The position numbers were made by a program, and so were the translations under genes. Positions 15,045 to 28,885 of a stretch of DNA of 64,000 nt are shown here, one piece after another (within the stretch, counting starts at the first letter, position 1; every line of letters begins with the position of its first letter). Below the pieces are notes generated by a model. That model saw only the letters and a program-made list of their open reading frames with translations, did not search any database and was not told where the DNA came from. This stretch comes from Eledone cirrhosa. Taxonomy: Eukaryota; Mollusca; Cephalopoda; Octopoda; Eledonidae. Location: NCBI GenBank assembly GCA_964016885.1, contig OZ024759.1, positions 2,652,785 through 2,716,784 on the forward strand. The letters are read 5' to 3'.

Positions 15045-17148
15045 TTAGGTAACAAAGAGGTTAAAGTTCTGTTTCAGACATGTTTCTACCTCCTCACTAG
15101 TTGAGGTAGCAAAGAGGTTAAAGTTCTGTTTCACCCATGTTTCTACCTCCTCACTAGTTGAGGTAACAAAGAGGTTAAAGTTCTGTTTCACCCAGGTTTC
15201 TCCCTCCTTACTAGTTGAGGTAACAAAGAGGTTAAAGTTCTGTTTCACCCATGTTTCTCCCTCCTCACTAGTTTAGGTAACAAAGAGGTTAAAGTTCTCT
15301 TTCACCCATGTTTCTCCCTCCTCATTAGTTGAGGTAACAAAGAGGTTAAAGTTCTGTTTCACCCATGTTTCTCCCTCCTCACTAGTTGAGGTAACAAAGA
15401 GGTTAAAGTTCTGTTTCACCCATGTTTTTCCCTCCTCACTAGTTGAGGTAACAAAGAGGTTAAAGTTCTGTTTCACCCATGTTTCTACCTCCTCACTAGT
15501 TGAGGTAACAAAGAGGTTAAAGTTCTGTTTCACACATGTTTCTACCTCCTCACTATTTGAGGTAACAAAGAGGTTTCTCACTCCATGCTTCTCCCTCCTT
15601 ACTAGTTGAGGTAACAAAGAGGTTAAAGTTCTGTTTCACCCATGTTTCTCCCCCCTCACTAGTTGAGGTAACAAAGAGGTTAAAGTTCTGTTTCACACAT
15701 GTTTCTACCCCCTCACTAGTTGAGGTAACAAAGAGGTTAAAGTTCTGTTTCACCCATGTTTCTCCCTCCTCACTAATTGAAATAACAAAGAGGTTAAAGT
15801 TCTGTTTCACCCATGTTTCTCCCTCCTCACTAATTGAGGTAACAAAGAGGTTAAAGTTCTGTTTCACCCATGTTTCTCCCTCCTCACTAATTGAGGTAAC
15901 AAAGAGGTTAAAGTTCTGTTTCACACATGTTTCTACCCCCTCACTAGTTGAGGTAACAAAGAGGTTAAAGTTCTGTTTCACCCATGTTTCTCCCTCCTCA
16001 CTAATTGAAATAACAAAGAGGTTAAAGTTCTGTTTCACCAATGTTTCTCCCTCCTCACTAATTGAGGTAACAAAGAGGTTAAAGTTCTGTTTCACCCATG
16101 TTTCTCCCTCCTCACTAATTGAGGTAACAAAGAGGTTAAAGTTCTGTTTCATCCATGTTTCTCCCTCCTCACTAGTTGAAGTAACAAAGAGGTTAAAGTT
16201 CTGTTTCACCCATGTTTCTCCCTCCTCACTAGTTGAGGTAATAAAGAGGTTAAAGTTCTATTTAACCCATGTTTCTCCCTCCTTACTAGTTGAGGTAACA
16301 AAGAGGTGAAAGTTCTGTTTCACCCATGTTTCTCCCTCCTCACTAGTTGAGGTAACAAAGAGGTTAAAGTTCTGTTTCACCAATGTTTCTCCCTCCTCGC
16401 TAGTTGAGGTAACAAAGAGGTTAAAGTTCTGTTTTACCCATGTTTCTCCCTCCTCACTAGTTGAGGTAACAAAGAGGTTAAAGTTCTATTTAACCCATGT
16501 TTCTCCCTCCTTACTAGTTGAGGTAACAAAGAGGTTAAAGTTCTGTTTCACCCATGTTTCTCCCTCCTCACTAGTTTAGGTAACAAAGAGGTTAAAGTTC
16601 TGTTTCAGCCATGTTTCTACCTCCTCACTAGTTGAGGTAGCAAAGAGGTTAAAGTTCTGTTTCACCCATGTTTCTACCTCCTCACTAGTTGAGGTAACAA
16701 AGAGGTTAAAGTTCTGTTTCACCCAGGTTTCTCCCTCCTTACTAGTTGAGGTAACAAAGAGGTTAAAGTTCTGTTTCACCCATGTTTCTCCCTCCTCACT
16801 AGTTTAGGTAACAAAGAGGTTAAAGTTCTCTTTCACCCATGTTTCTCCCTCCTCATTAGTTGAGGTTATAAAGAGGTTAAAGTTCTGTTTCACCCATGTT
16901 TCTCCCTCCTCACTAGTTGAGGTAACAAAGAGGTTAAAGTTCTGTTTCACCCATGTTTTTCCCTCCTCACTAGTTGAGGTAACAAAGAGGTTAAAGTTCT
17001 GTTTCACCCATGTTTCTACCTCCTCACTAGTTGAGGTAACAAAGAGGTTAAAGTTCTGTTTCACACATGTTTCTACCTCCTCACTATTTGAGGTAACAAA
17101 GAGGTTTCTCACTCCATGCTTCTCCCTCCTTACTAGTTGAGGTAACAA
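15045..17148. repeat. Satellite sub-block duplicated at 1531-bp spacing
   Basis: The variant order at 15045-15617 recurs at 16576-17148. It includes GAGGTAGCAAAG, CACCCAGGTTTC, a TTCTCTTTCACCC unit and the 49-bp unit at 15570/17101. A few substitutions separate the copies. Confidence 0.75.
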
Positions 17149-18589
17149 AGAGGTTAAAGTTCTGTTTCACCCATGTTTCTCCACCCTCACTAGTTGAGGT
17201 AACAAAGAGGTTAAAGTTCTGTTTCACCCATGTTTCTACCCCCTCACTAGTTGAGGTAACAAAGAGGTTAAAGTTCTGTTTCACCCATGTTTCTCCCTCC
17301 TCACTAATTGAGATAACAATGAGGTTAAAGTTCTGTTTCACCCATGTTTCTCCCTCCTCACTAATTGAGGTAACAAAGAGGTTAAAGTTCTGTTTCACCC
17401 ATGTTTCTCCCTCCTCACTAATTGAGGTAACAAAGAGGTTAAAGTTCTGTTTCACCCATTTTCTCCCTCCTCACTAATTGAGGTAACAAAGAGGTTAAAG
17501 TTCTGTTTCATCCATGTTTCTCCCTCCTCACTAGTTGAAGTAACAAAGAGGTTAAAGTTCTGTTTCACCCATGTTTCTCCCTCCTCACTAGTTGAGGTAA
17601 TAAAGAGGTTAAAGTTCTATTTAACCCATGTTTCTCCCTCCTTACTAGTTGAGGTAACAAAGAGGTGAAAGTTCTGTTTCACCCATGTTTCTCCCTCCTC
17701 ACTAGTTTAGGTAACAAAGAGGTTAAAGTTCTGTTTCACCCATGTTTCTACCTCCTCACTAGTTGAGGTAACAAAGAGGTTAAAGTTCTGTTTCACCCAT
17801 GTTTCTACCTCCTCACTAGTTGAGGTAACAAAGAGGTTAAAGTTCTGTTTCACCCATGTTTCTCCCTCCTCACTAGTTGAGGTAACAAAGAGGTTAAAGT
17901 TCTGTTTCACCCATGTTTCTCCCTCCTCACTAGTTTAGGTAACAAAGAGGTTAAAGTTCTGTTTCACCCATGTTTCTACCACCTCACTATTTGAGGTAAC
18001 AAAGAGGTTAAAGTTCTGTTTCACCCATGTTTCTCCCTCCTCGCTAGTTGAGGTAACAAAGAGGTTAAAGTTCTGTTTCACCCATGTTTCTCCCTCCTCA
18101 CTAGTTGAGGTAACAAAGAGGTTAAAGTTCTGTTTCACCCATCTTTCTACCCCTTACTATTTGAGGTAACAAAGAGGTTAAAGTTCTGTTTCACCCATGT
18201 TTCTCCCTCCTCACTAGTTGAGGTAACAAAGAGGTTAAAGTTCTGTTTCACCCATGTTTCTCCCTCCTCGCTAGTTGAGGTAACAAAGAGGTTAAAGTTC
18301 TGTTTCACCCATGTTTCTACCTCCTCACTAGTTGAGGTAACAAAGAGGTTAAAGTTCTGTTTCACCCATCTTTCTACCCCTTACTATTTGAGGTAACAAA
18401 GAGGTTAAAGTTCTGTTTCAGCCATGTTACTCCCTCCTCACTAGTTGAGGTAACAAAGAGGTTAAAGTTCTGTTTCACCCATGTTTCTCCCTCCTCACTA
18501 ATTGAGGTAACAAAGAGGTTAAAGTTCTGTTTCACCCATGTTTCTACCTCCTCACTATTTGAGGTAACAAAGAGGTTAAAGTTCTGTTT

Positions 18590-21500
18590 CACCCATGTTT
18601 CTCCACCTCTTACTAGTTGAGGTAACAAAGAGGTTTCTCACTCCATGCTTCTCCCTCCTTACTAGTTGAGGTAACAAAGAGGTTAAAGTTCTGTTTCATC
18701 CATGTTGCTCCCCCCCTCACTTACTGAGGTAACAAAGAGGTTAAAGTTCTGTTTCACCCATGATTCTCCCCCCTCACTAGTTGAGGTAACAAAGAGGTTA
18801 AAGTTCTGTTTCACCCATGTTTCTCCCTCATCACTAGTTGAGGTAACAAAGAGGTTAAAGTTCTGTTTCACCCATGTTTCTCCCTCCTCACTAGTTGAGG
18901 TAACAAAGAGGTTAAAGTTCTGTTTCACCCATGTTTCTCCTTCCTCACTAGTTGAGGTAACAAAGAGGTTAAAGTTCTGTTTCACCCATGTTTCTCCCTC
19001 CTCACTAGTTGAGGTAACAAAGAGGTTAAAGTTCAATTTCACCCATGTTTCTCCCTCCTCACTAGTTGAGGTAACAAAGAGGTTAAAGTTCTATTTCACC
19101 CATGTTTCTCTCTCCTTACTAGTTGGGGTAACAAAGAGGTTAATGTTCTGTTTCACCCATGTTTCTCCCTCCTCACTAGTTTAGGTGACAAAGAGGTTAA
19201 AGTTATGTTTCACCCATCTTTCTTCCTCCTCACTAGTTGAGGTAACAAAGAGGTTTCTCACTCCATGCTTCTCCCTCCTTACTAGTTGAGGTAACAAAGA
19301 GGTTAAAGTTCTGTTTCACCCATGTTGCTCCCCCCTCACTAGTTGAGGTAACAAAGAGGTTAAAGTTCTGATTCACCCATGTTTCTCCCCCCTCACTAGT
19401 TGAGGTAACAAAGAGGTTAAAGTTCTGTTTCCCCCATGTTTCTCCCTCATCACTAGTTGAGGTAAAAAAGAGGTTAAAGATCTGTTTCACCCATGTTTCT
19501 CCCTCCTCACTAGTTGAGGTAACAAAGAGGTTAAAGTTCTGTTTCACCCATGTTTCTCCCTCCTCACTAGTTGAGGTAACAAAGAGGTTAAAGTTCTGTT
19601 TCACCCATGTTTCTACCCCCCTCACTAGTTGAGGTAAAAAAGAGGTTAAAGTTCTCTTTCACCCATGTTTCTCCCTCCTCACTAATTGAGGTAACAAAGA
19701 GGTTACAGTTCTATTTAACCCATGTTTCTCCCTCCTTACTAGTTGAGGTAACAAAGAGGTTAAAGTTCTGTTTCACCCATGTTTCTCCCCCCTCACTAGT
19801 AGAGGTAACAAAGAGGTTAAAGTTCTATTTAACCCATGTTTCTCCCTCCTTACTAGTTGAGGTAACAAAGAGCTTAAAGTTCTGTTTCACCCATGTTTCT
19901 CCCTCCTCACTAGTTTAGGTAACAAAGAGGTTAAAGTTCTGTTTCAACCATGTTTCTACCTCCTCACTAGTTGAGGTAACAAAGAGGTTAAAGTTCTGTT
20001 TCACCCATGTTTCTACCTCCTCACTAATTGAGGTAACAAAGAGGTTAAAGTTCTGTTTCACCCATGTTTCTCCCTCCTTACTAGTTGAGGTAACAAAGAG
20101 GTTAAAGTTCTGTTTCACCCATGTTTCTTCCTCCTCACTAGTTTAGGTAACAAAGAGGTTAAAGTTCTGTTTCACCCATGTTTCTACCTCCTCACTAGTT
20201 GAGGTAACAAAGAGGTTAAAGTTCTGTTTCACCCATGTTTCTCCCTCCTCACTAGTTGAGGTAACAAAGAGGTTAAAGTTCTGTTTCACCCATGTTTCTC
20301 CCTCCTCACTAGTTGAGGTAACAAAGAGGTTAAAGTTCTGTTTCACCCATGTTTCTCCCTCCTCACTAGTTGAGGTAACAAAGAGGTTAAAGTTCTGTTT
20401 CACCCATGTTTCTCCCTCCTCACTAGTTGAGGTAACAAAGAGGTTAAAGTTCTGTTTCACCCATGTTTCTACCACCTCACTATTTGAGGTAACAAAGAGG
20501 TTAAAGTTCTGTTTCACCCATGTTTCTCCCTCCTCGCTAGTTGAGGTAACAAAGAGGTTAAAGTTCTGTTTCACCCATGTTTCTCCCTCCTCACTAGTTG
20601 AGGTAACAAAGAGGTTAAAGTTCTGTTTCACCCATCTTTCTACCCCTTACTATTTGAGGTAACAAAGAGGTTAAAGTTCTGTTTCACCCATGTTACTCCC
20701 TCCTCACTAGTTGAGGTAACAAAGAGGTTAAAGTTCTGTTTCACCCATGTTTCTCCCTCCTCGCTAGTTGAGGTAACAAAGAGGTTAAATTTCTGTTTCA
20801 ACCATGTTTCTACCTCCTCACTAGTTGAGGTATCAAAGAGGTTAAAGTTCTGTTTCACCCATCTTTCTACCCCTTACTATTTGAGGTAACAAAGAGGTTA
20901 AAGTTCTGTTTCACCCATGTTACTCCCTCCTCACTAGTTGAGGTAACAAAGAGGTTAAAGTTCTGTTTCACCCATGTTTCTCCCTCCTCACTAATTGAGG
21001 TAACAAAGAGGTTAAAGTTCTGTTTCACCCATGTTTCTACCTCCTCACTATTTGAGGTAACAAAGAGGTTAAAGTTCTGTTTCACCCATGTTTCTCCACC
21101 CCTTACTAGTTGAGGTAACAAAGAGGTTTCTCACTCCATGCTTCTCCCTCCTTACTAGTTGAGGTAACAAAGAGGTTAAAGTTCTGTTTCACCCATGTTT
21201 CTCCCCCCTCACTAGTTGAGGTAAGAAAGAGGTTAAAGTTCTGTTTCACCCATGTTTCTCCCTCATCACTAGTTGAGGTAACAAAGAGGTTAAAGTTCTG
21301 TTTCACCCATGTTTCTCCCTCCTCACTAGTTGAGGTAACAAAGAGGTTAAAGTTCTGTTTCACCCATGTTTCTCCTTCCTCACTAGTTGTGGTAACAAAG
21401 AGGTTAAAGTTCTGTTTCACCCATGTTTCTCCCTCCTCACTAGTTGAGGTAACAAAGAGGTTAAAGTTCTATTTCACCCATGTTTCTCCCTCCTCACTAG

Positions 21501-23737
21501 TTGAGGTAACAAAGAGGTTAAAGTTCTATTTCACCCATGTTTCTCTCTCCTTACTAGTTGGGGTAACAAAGAGGTTAATGTTCTGTTTCACCCATATTTC
21601 TCCCTCCTCACTAGTTTAGGTAACAAAGAGGTTAAAGTTCTGTTTCACCCATGTTTCTACCTCATCACTAGTTGAGGTAACAAAGAGGTTAAAGTTCTAT
21701 TTCACCCATGTTTCTCTATCCTTACTAGTTGGGGTAACAAAGAGGTTAATGTTCTGTTTCACCCATGTTTCTCCCTCCTCACTAGTTTAGGTAACAAAGA
21801 GGTTAAAGTTCTGTTTCACCCATCTTTCTACCTCCACACCAGTTGAGGTAACAAAGAGGTTTCTCACTCCATGCTTCTCCCTCCTTACTAGTTGAGGTAA
21901 CAAAGAGGTTAAAGTTCTGTTTCACCCATGTTGCTCCCCCCTCACTAGTTGAGGTAACAAAGAGGTTAAAGTTCTGATTCACCCATGTTTCTCCCCCCTC
22001 ACTAGTTGAGGTAACAAAGAGGTTAAAGTTCTGTTTCACCCATGTTTCTCCCTCATCACTAGTTGAGGTAAAAAAGAGGTTAAAGATCTGTTTCACCCAT
22101 GTTTCTCCCTCCTCACTAGTTGAGGTAACAAAGAGGTTAAAGTTCTGTTTCACCCATGTTTCTACCTCCTCACTAGTTGAGGTAACAAAGAGCTTAAAGT
22201 TCTGTTTCACCCATGTTTCTACCTCCTCACTAGTTGAGGTAACAAAGAGGTTAAAGTTCTGTTTCACCCATGTTTCTCCCTCCTCACTAGTTGATGTAAC
22301 AAAGAGGTTAAAGTTCTGTTTCACCCATGTTTCTCCCTCCTCACAAGTGAGGTAACAAAGAGGTTAAAGTTCTGTTTCACCCATCTTTCTACCTCCTCAC
22401 TAGTTTAGGTAACAAAGAGGTTAAAGTTCTGTTTCACCCATGTTTCTACCTCCTCACTAGTTGAGGTAACAAAGAGGTTAAATTTCTGTTTCACCCATGT
22501 TTCTCCCTCCTTACTAGTTGAGGTAACAAAGAGGTTTCTCACTCCATGCTTCTCCCTCCTTACTAGTTGAGGTAACAAAGAGGTTAAAGTTCTGTTTCAC
22601 CAATCTTTCTCCCTCCTCACTAATTGAGGTAACAAAGAGGTTAAAGTTCTGTTTCATCCATGTTTCTCCCTCCTCACTAGTTGAGGTAACAAAGAGGTTA
22701 AAGTTCTATTTAACCCATGTTTCTACCTCCTTACTAGTTGAGGTAACAAAGAGGTTAAAGTTCTGTTTCACCAATGTTTCTCCCTCCTCACTAGTTTAGG
22801 TAACAAAGAGGTTAAAGTTCTGTTTCGCCCATGTTTCTACCTCCTCACTAGTTGAGGTAACAAAGAGGTTAAAGTTCTGTTTGACCCATGTTTCTACCTC
22901 CTCACTAGTTGAGGTAACAAAGAGGTTAAAGTTCTGTTTCACCCATGTTTCTCCCTCCTTACTATATGAGGTAACAAAGAGGTTAAAGTTCTGTTTCACC
23001 CATGTTTCTCCCTCCTCACTAGTTGAGGTAACAAAGAGGTTAAAGTTCTGTTTCACCCGTGTTTCTCCCTCCTCACTAGTTGAGGTAACAAAGAGGTTAA
23101 AGTTCTGTTTCACCCATGTTTCTACCTCCTCACTATATGAGTTAACAAAGAGGTTAAAGTTCTGTTTCACCCATGTTTCTCCCCCCTCACTAGTTGAGGT
23201 AACAAAGAGGTTAAAGTTCTGTTTCACCCATGTTTCTCCCTCATCACTAGTTGAGGTAACAAAGAGTTTAAAGTTCTGTTTCACCCATGTTTCTCCCTCC
23301 TCACTAGTTGAGGTAACAAAGAGGTTAAAGTTCTATTTCACCCATGTTTCTCTCTCCTTACTAGTTGAGGTAACAAAGAGGTTAAAGTTCTGTTTCACCC
23401 ATGTTTCTCCCTCCTCACTAGTTTAGGTAACAAAGAGGTTAAAGTTCTGTTTCACCCATGTTTCTACCTCCTCACTAGTTGAGGTAACAAAGAGGTTAAA
23501 GTTCTGTTTCACCCATGTTTCTACCTCCTCACTAGTTGAGGTAACAAAGAGGTTAAAGTTCTGTTTCACCCATGTTTCTCCCTCCTCACTAGTTGATGTA
23601 ACAAAGAGGTTAAAGTTCTGTTTCACCCATGTTTCTCCCTCCTCACTAGTTGAGGTAACAAAGAGGTTAAAGTTCTGTTTCACCCATCTTTCTACCTCCT
23701 CACTAGTTTAGGTAACAAAGAGGTTAAAGTTCTGTTT
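18590..23737. repeat. Higher-order satellite block, copy 1 (5148 bp)
   Basis: This stretch of about 91 satellite units recurs at +5148 bp with the same order of variants. Five shortened 49-bp units at 18630, 19250, 21123, 21856 and 22531 all have partners exactly 5148 bp downstream. Only a few differences were noticed, for example CTAGTTG against CTAATTG near 18616/23764 and TCACTAG against CCCTCG near 18776/23924. The left boundary lies near 18590, where the upstream units stop matching. Confidence 0.9.
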
Positions 23738-26700
23738 CACCCATGTTTCTCCACCTCTTACTAATTGAGGTAACAAAGAGGTTTCTCACTCCATGCTTCT
23801 CCCTCCTTACTAGTTGAGGTAACAAAGAGGTTAAAGTTCTGTTTCATCCATGTTGCTCCCCCCCTCACTTACTGAGGTAACAAAGAGGTTAAAGTTCTGT
23901 TTCACCCATGATTCTCCCCCCTCCCTCGTTGAGGTAACAAAGAGGTTAAAGTTCTGTTTCACCCATGTTTCTCCCTCATCACTAGTTGAGGTAACAAAGA
24001 GGTTAAAGTTCTGTTTCACCCATGTTTCTCCCTCCTCACTAGTTGAGGTAACAAAGAGGTTAAAGTTCTGTTTCACCCATGTTTCTCCTTCCTCACTAGT
24101 TGAGGTAACAAAGAGGTTAAAGTTCTGTTTCACCCATGTTTCTCCCTCCTCACTAGTTGAGGTAACAAAGAGGTTAAAGTTCAATTTCACCCATGTTTCT
24201 CCCTCCTCACTAGTTGAGGTAACAAAGAGGTTAAAGTTCTATTTCACCCATGTTTCTCTCTCCTTACTAGTTGGGGTAACAAAGAGGTTAATGTTCTGTT
24301 TCACCCATGTTTCTCCCTCCTCACTAGTTTAGGTGACAAAGAGGTTAAAGTTATGTTTCACCCATCTTTCTTCCTCCTCACTAGTTGAGGTAACAAAGAG
24401 GTTTCTCACTCCATGCTTCTCCCTCCTTACTAGTTGAGGTAACAAAGAGGTTAAAGTTCTGTTTCACCCATGTTGCTCCCCCCTCACTAGTTGAGGTAAC
24501 AAAGAGGTTAAAGTTCTGATTCACCCATGTTTCTCCCCCCTCACTAGTTGAGGTAACAAAGAGGTTAAAGTTCTGTTTCCCCCATGTTTCTCCCTCATCA
24601 CTAGTTGAGGTAAAAAAGAGGTTAAAGATCTGTTTCACCCATGTTTCTCCCTCCTCACTAGTTGAGGTAACAAAGAGGTTAAAGTTCTGTTTCACCCATG
24701 TTTCTCCCTCCTCACTAGTTGAGGTAACAAAGAGGTTAAAGTTCTGTTTCACCCATGTTTCTACCCCCCTCACTAGTTGAGGTAAAAAAGAGGTTAAAGT
24801 TCTCTTTCACCCATGTTTCTCCCTCCTCACTAATTGAGGTAACAAAGAGGTTACAGTTCTATTTAACCCATGTTTCTCCCTCCTTACTAGTTGAGGTAAC
24901 AAAGAGGTTAAAGTTCTGTTTCACCCATGTTTCTCCCCCCTCACTAGTAGAGGTAACAAAGAGGTTAAAGTTCTATTTAACCCATGTTTCTCCCTCCTTA
25001 CTAGTTGAGGTAACAAAGAGCTTAAAGTTCTGTTTCACCCATGTTTCTCCCTCCTCACTAGTTTAGGTAACAAAGAGGTTAAAGTTCTGTTTCAACCATG
25101 TTTCTACCTCCTCACTAGTTGAGGTAACAAAGAGGTTAAAGTTCTGTTTCACCCATGTTTCTACCTCCTCACTAATTGAGGTAACAAAGAGGTTAAAGTT
25201 CTGTTTCACCCATGTTTCTCCCTCCTTACTAGTTGAGGTAACAAAGAGGTTAAAGTTCTGTTTCACCCATGTTTCTTCCTCCTCACTAGTTTAGGTAACA
25301 AAGAGGTTAAAGTTCTGTTTCACCCATGTTTCTACCTCCTCACTAGTTGAGGTAACAAAGAGGTTAAAGTTCTGTTTCACCCATGTTTCTCCCTCCTCAC
25401 TAGTTGAGGTAACAAAGAGGTTAAAGTTCTGTTTCACCCATGTTTCTCCCTCCTCACTAGTTGAGGTAACAAAGAGGTTAAAGTTCTGTTTCACCCATGT
25501 TTCTCCCTCCTCACTAGTTGAGGTAACAAAGAGGTTAAAGTTCTGTTTCACCCATGTTTCTCCCTCCTCACTAGTTGAGGTAACAAAGAGGTTAAAGTTC
25601 TGTTTCACCCATGTTTCTACCACCTCACTATTTGAGGTAACAAAGAGGTTAAAGTTCTGTTTCACCCATGTTTCTCCCTCCTCGCTAGTTGAGGTAACAA
25701 AGAGGTTAAAGTTCTGTTTCACCCATGTTTCTCCCTCCTCACTAGTTGAGGTAACAAAGAGGTTAAAGTTCTGTTTCACCCATCTTTCTACCCCTTACTA
25801 TTTGAGGTAACAAAGAGGTTAAAGTTCTGTTTCACCCATGTTACTCCCTCCTCACTAGTTGAGGTAACAAAGAGGTTAAAGTTCTGTTTCACCCATGTTT
25901 CTCCCTCCTCGCTAGTTGAGGTAACAAAGAGGTTAAATTTCTGTTTCAACCATGTTTCTACCTCCTCACTAGTTGAGGTATCAAAGAGGTTAAAGTTCTG
26001 TTTCACCCATCTTTCTACCCCTTACTATTTGAGGTAACAAAGAGGTTAAAGTTCTGTTTCACCCATGTTACTCCCTCCTCACTAGTTGAGGTAACAAAGA
26101 GGTTAAAGTTCTGTTTCACCCATGTTTCTCCCTCCTCACTAATTGAGGTAACAAAGAGGTTAAAGTTCTGTTTCACCCATGTTTCTACCTCCTCACTATT
26201 TGAGGTAACAAAGAGGTTAAAGTTCTGTTTCACCCATGTTTCTCCACCCCTTACTAGTTGAGGTAACAAAGAGGTTTCTCACTCCATGCTTCTCCCTCCT
26301 TACTAGTTGAGGTAACAAAGAGGTTAAAGTTCTGTTTCACCCATGTTTCTCCCCCCTCACTAGTTGAGGTAAGAAAGAGGTTAAAGTTCTGTTTCACCCA
26401 TGTTTCTCCCTCATCACTAGTTGAGGTAACAAAGAGGTTAAAGTTCTGTTTCACCCATGTTTCTCCCTCCTCACTAGTTGAGGTAACAAAGAGGTTAAAG
26501 TTCTGTTTCACCCATGTTTCTCCTTCCTCACTAGTTGTGGTAACAAAGAGGTTAAAGTTCTGTTTCACCCATGTTTCTCCCTCCTCACTAGTTGAGGTAA
26601 CAAAGAGGTTAAAGTTCTATTTCACCCATGTTTCTCCCTCCTCACTAGTTGAGGTAACAAAGAGGTTAAAGTTCTATTTCACCCATGTTTCTCTCTCCTT

Positions 26701-28885
26701 ACTAGTTGGGGTAACAAAGAGGTTAATGTTCTGTTTCACCCATATTTCTCCCTCCTCACTAGTTTAGGTAACAAAGAGGTTAAAGTTCTGTTTCACCCAT
26801 GTTTCTACCTCATCACTAGTTGAGGTAACAAAGAGGTTAAAGTTCTATTTCACCCATGTTTCTCTATCCTTACTAGTTGGGGTAACAAAGAGGTTAATGT
26901 TCTGTTTCACCCATGTTTCTCCCTCCTCACTAGTTTAGGTAACAAAGAGGTTAAAGTTCTGTTTCACCCATCTTTCTACCTCCACACCAGTTGAGGTAAC
27001 AAAGAGGTTTCTCACTCCATGCTTCTCCCTCCTTACTAGTTGAGGTAACAAAGAGGTTAAAGTTCTGTTTCACCCATGTTGCTCCCCCCTCACTAGTTGA
27101 GGTAACAAAGAGGTTAAAGTTCTGATTCACCCATGTTTCTCCCCCCTCACTAGTTGAGGTAACAAAGAGGTTAAAGTTCTGTTTCACCCATGTTTCTCCC
27201 TCATCACTAGTTGAGGTAAAAAAGAGGTTAAAGATCTGTTTCACCCATGTTTCTCCCTCCTCACTAGTTGAGGTAACAAAGAGGTTAAAGTTCTGTTTCA
27301 CCCATGTTTCTACCTCCTCACTAGTTGAGGTAACAAAGAGCTTAAAGTTCTGTTTCACCCATGTTTCTACCTCCTCACTAGTTGAGGTAACAAAGAGGTT
27401 AAAGTTCTGTTTCACCCATGTTTCTCCCTCCTCACTAGTTGATGTAACAAAGAGGTTAAAGTTCTGTTTCACCCATGTTTCTCCCTCCTCACAAGTGAGG
27501 TAACAAAGAGGTTAAAGTTCTGTTTCACCCATCTTTCTACCTCCTCACTAGTTTAGGTAACAAAGAGGTTAAAGTTCTGTTTCACCCATGTTTCTACCTC
27601 CTCACTAGTTGAGGTAACAAAGAGGTTAAATTTCTGTTTCACCCATGTTTCTCCCTCCTTACTAGTTGAGGTAACAAAGAGGTTTCTCACTCCATGCTTC
27701 TCCCTCCTTACTAGTTGAGGTAACAAAGAGGTTAAAGTTCTGTTTCACCAATCTTTCTCCCTCCTCACTAATTGAGGTAACAAAGAGGTTAAAGTTCTGT
27801 TTCATCCATGTTTCTCCCTCCTCACTAGTTGAGGTAACAAAGAGGTTAAAGTTCTATTTAACCCATGTTTCTACCTCCTTACTAGTTGAGGTAACAAAGA
27901 GGTTAAAGTTCTGTTTCACCAATGTTTCTCCCTCCTCACTAGTTTAGGTAACAAAGAGGTTAAAGTTCTGTTTCGCCCATGTTTCTACCTCCTCACTAGT
28001 TGAGGTAACAAAGAGGTTAAAGTTCTGTTTGACCCATGTTTCTACCTCCTCACTAGTTGAGGTAACAAAGAGGTTAAAGTTCTGTTTCACCCATGTTTCT
28101 CCCTCCTTACTATATGAGGTAACAAAGAGGTTAAAGTTCTGTTTCACCCATGTTTCTCCCTCCTCACTAGTTGAGGTAACAAAGAGGTTAAAGTTCTGTT
28201 TCACCCGTGTTTCTCCCTCCTCACTAGTTGAGGTAACAAAGAGGTTAAAGTTCTGTTTCACCCATGTTTCTACCTCCTCACTATATGAGTTAACAAAGAG
28301 GTTAAAGTTCTGTTTCACCCATGTTTCTCCCCCCTCACTAGTTGAGGTAACAAAGAGGTTAAAGTTCTGTTTCACCCATGTTTCTCCCTCATCACTAGTT
28401 GAGGTAACAAAGAGTTTAAAGTTCTGTTTCACCCATGTTTCTCCCTCCTCACTAGTTGAGGTAACAAAGAGGTTAAAGTTCTATTTCACCCATGTTTCTC
28501 TCTCCTTACTAGTTGAGGTAACAAAGAGGTTAAAGTTCTGTTTCACCCATGTTTCTCCCTCCTCACTAGTTTAGGTAACAAAGAGGTTAAAGTTCTGTTT
28601 CACCCATGTTTCTACCTCCTCACTAGTTGAGGTAACAAAGAGGTTAAAGTTCTGTTTCACCCATGTTTCTACCTCCTCACTAGTTGAGGTAACAAAGAGG
28701 TTAAAGTTCTGTTTCACCCATGTTTCTCCCTCCTCACTAGTTGATGTAACAAAGAGGTTAAAGTTCTGTTTCACCCATGTTTCTCCCTCCTCACTAGTTG
28801 AGGTAACAAAGAGGTTAAAGTTCTGTTTCACCCATCTTTCTACCTCCTCACTAGTTTAGGTAACAAAGAGGTTAAAGTTCTGTTT
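23738..28885. repeat. Higher-order satellite block, copy 2 (5148 bp)
   Basis: Direct tandem copy of the preceding block. The match ends near 28890, where the unit after the CACTAGTTTAGG variant becomes TACCTCCTCATTAG instead of CCACCTCTTACTA. The near identity is far above that of neighbouring single units, so it reflects a recent whole-block duplication or an assembly artefact. Confidence 0.88.
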
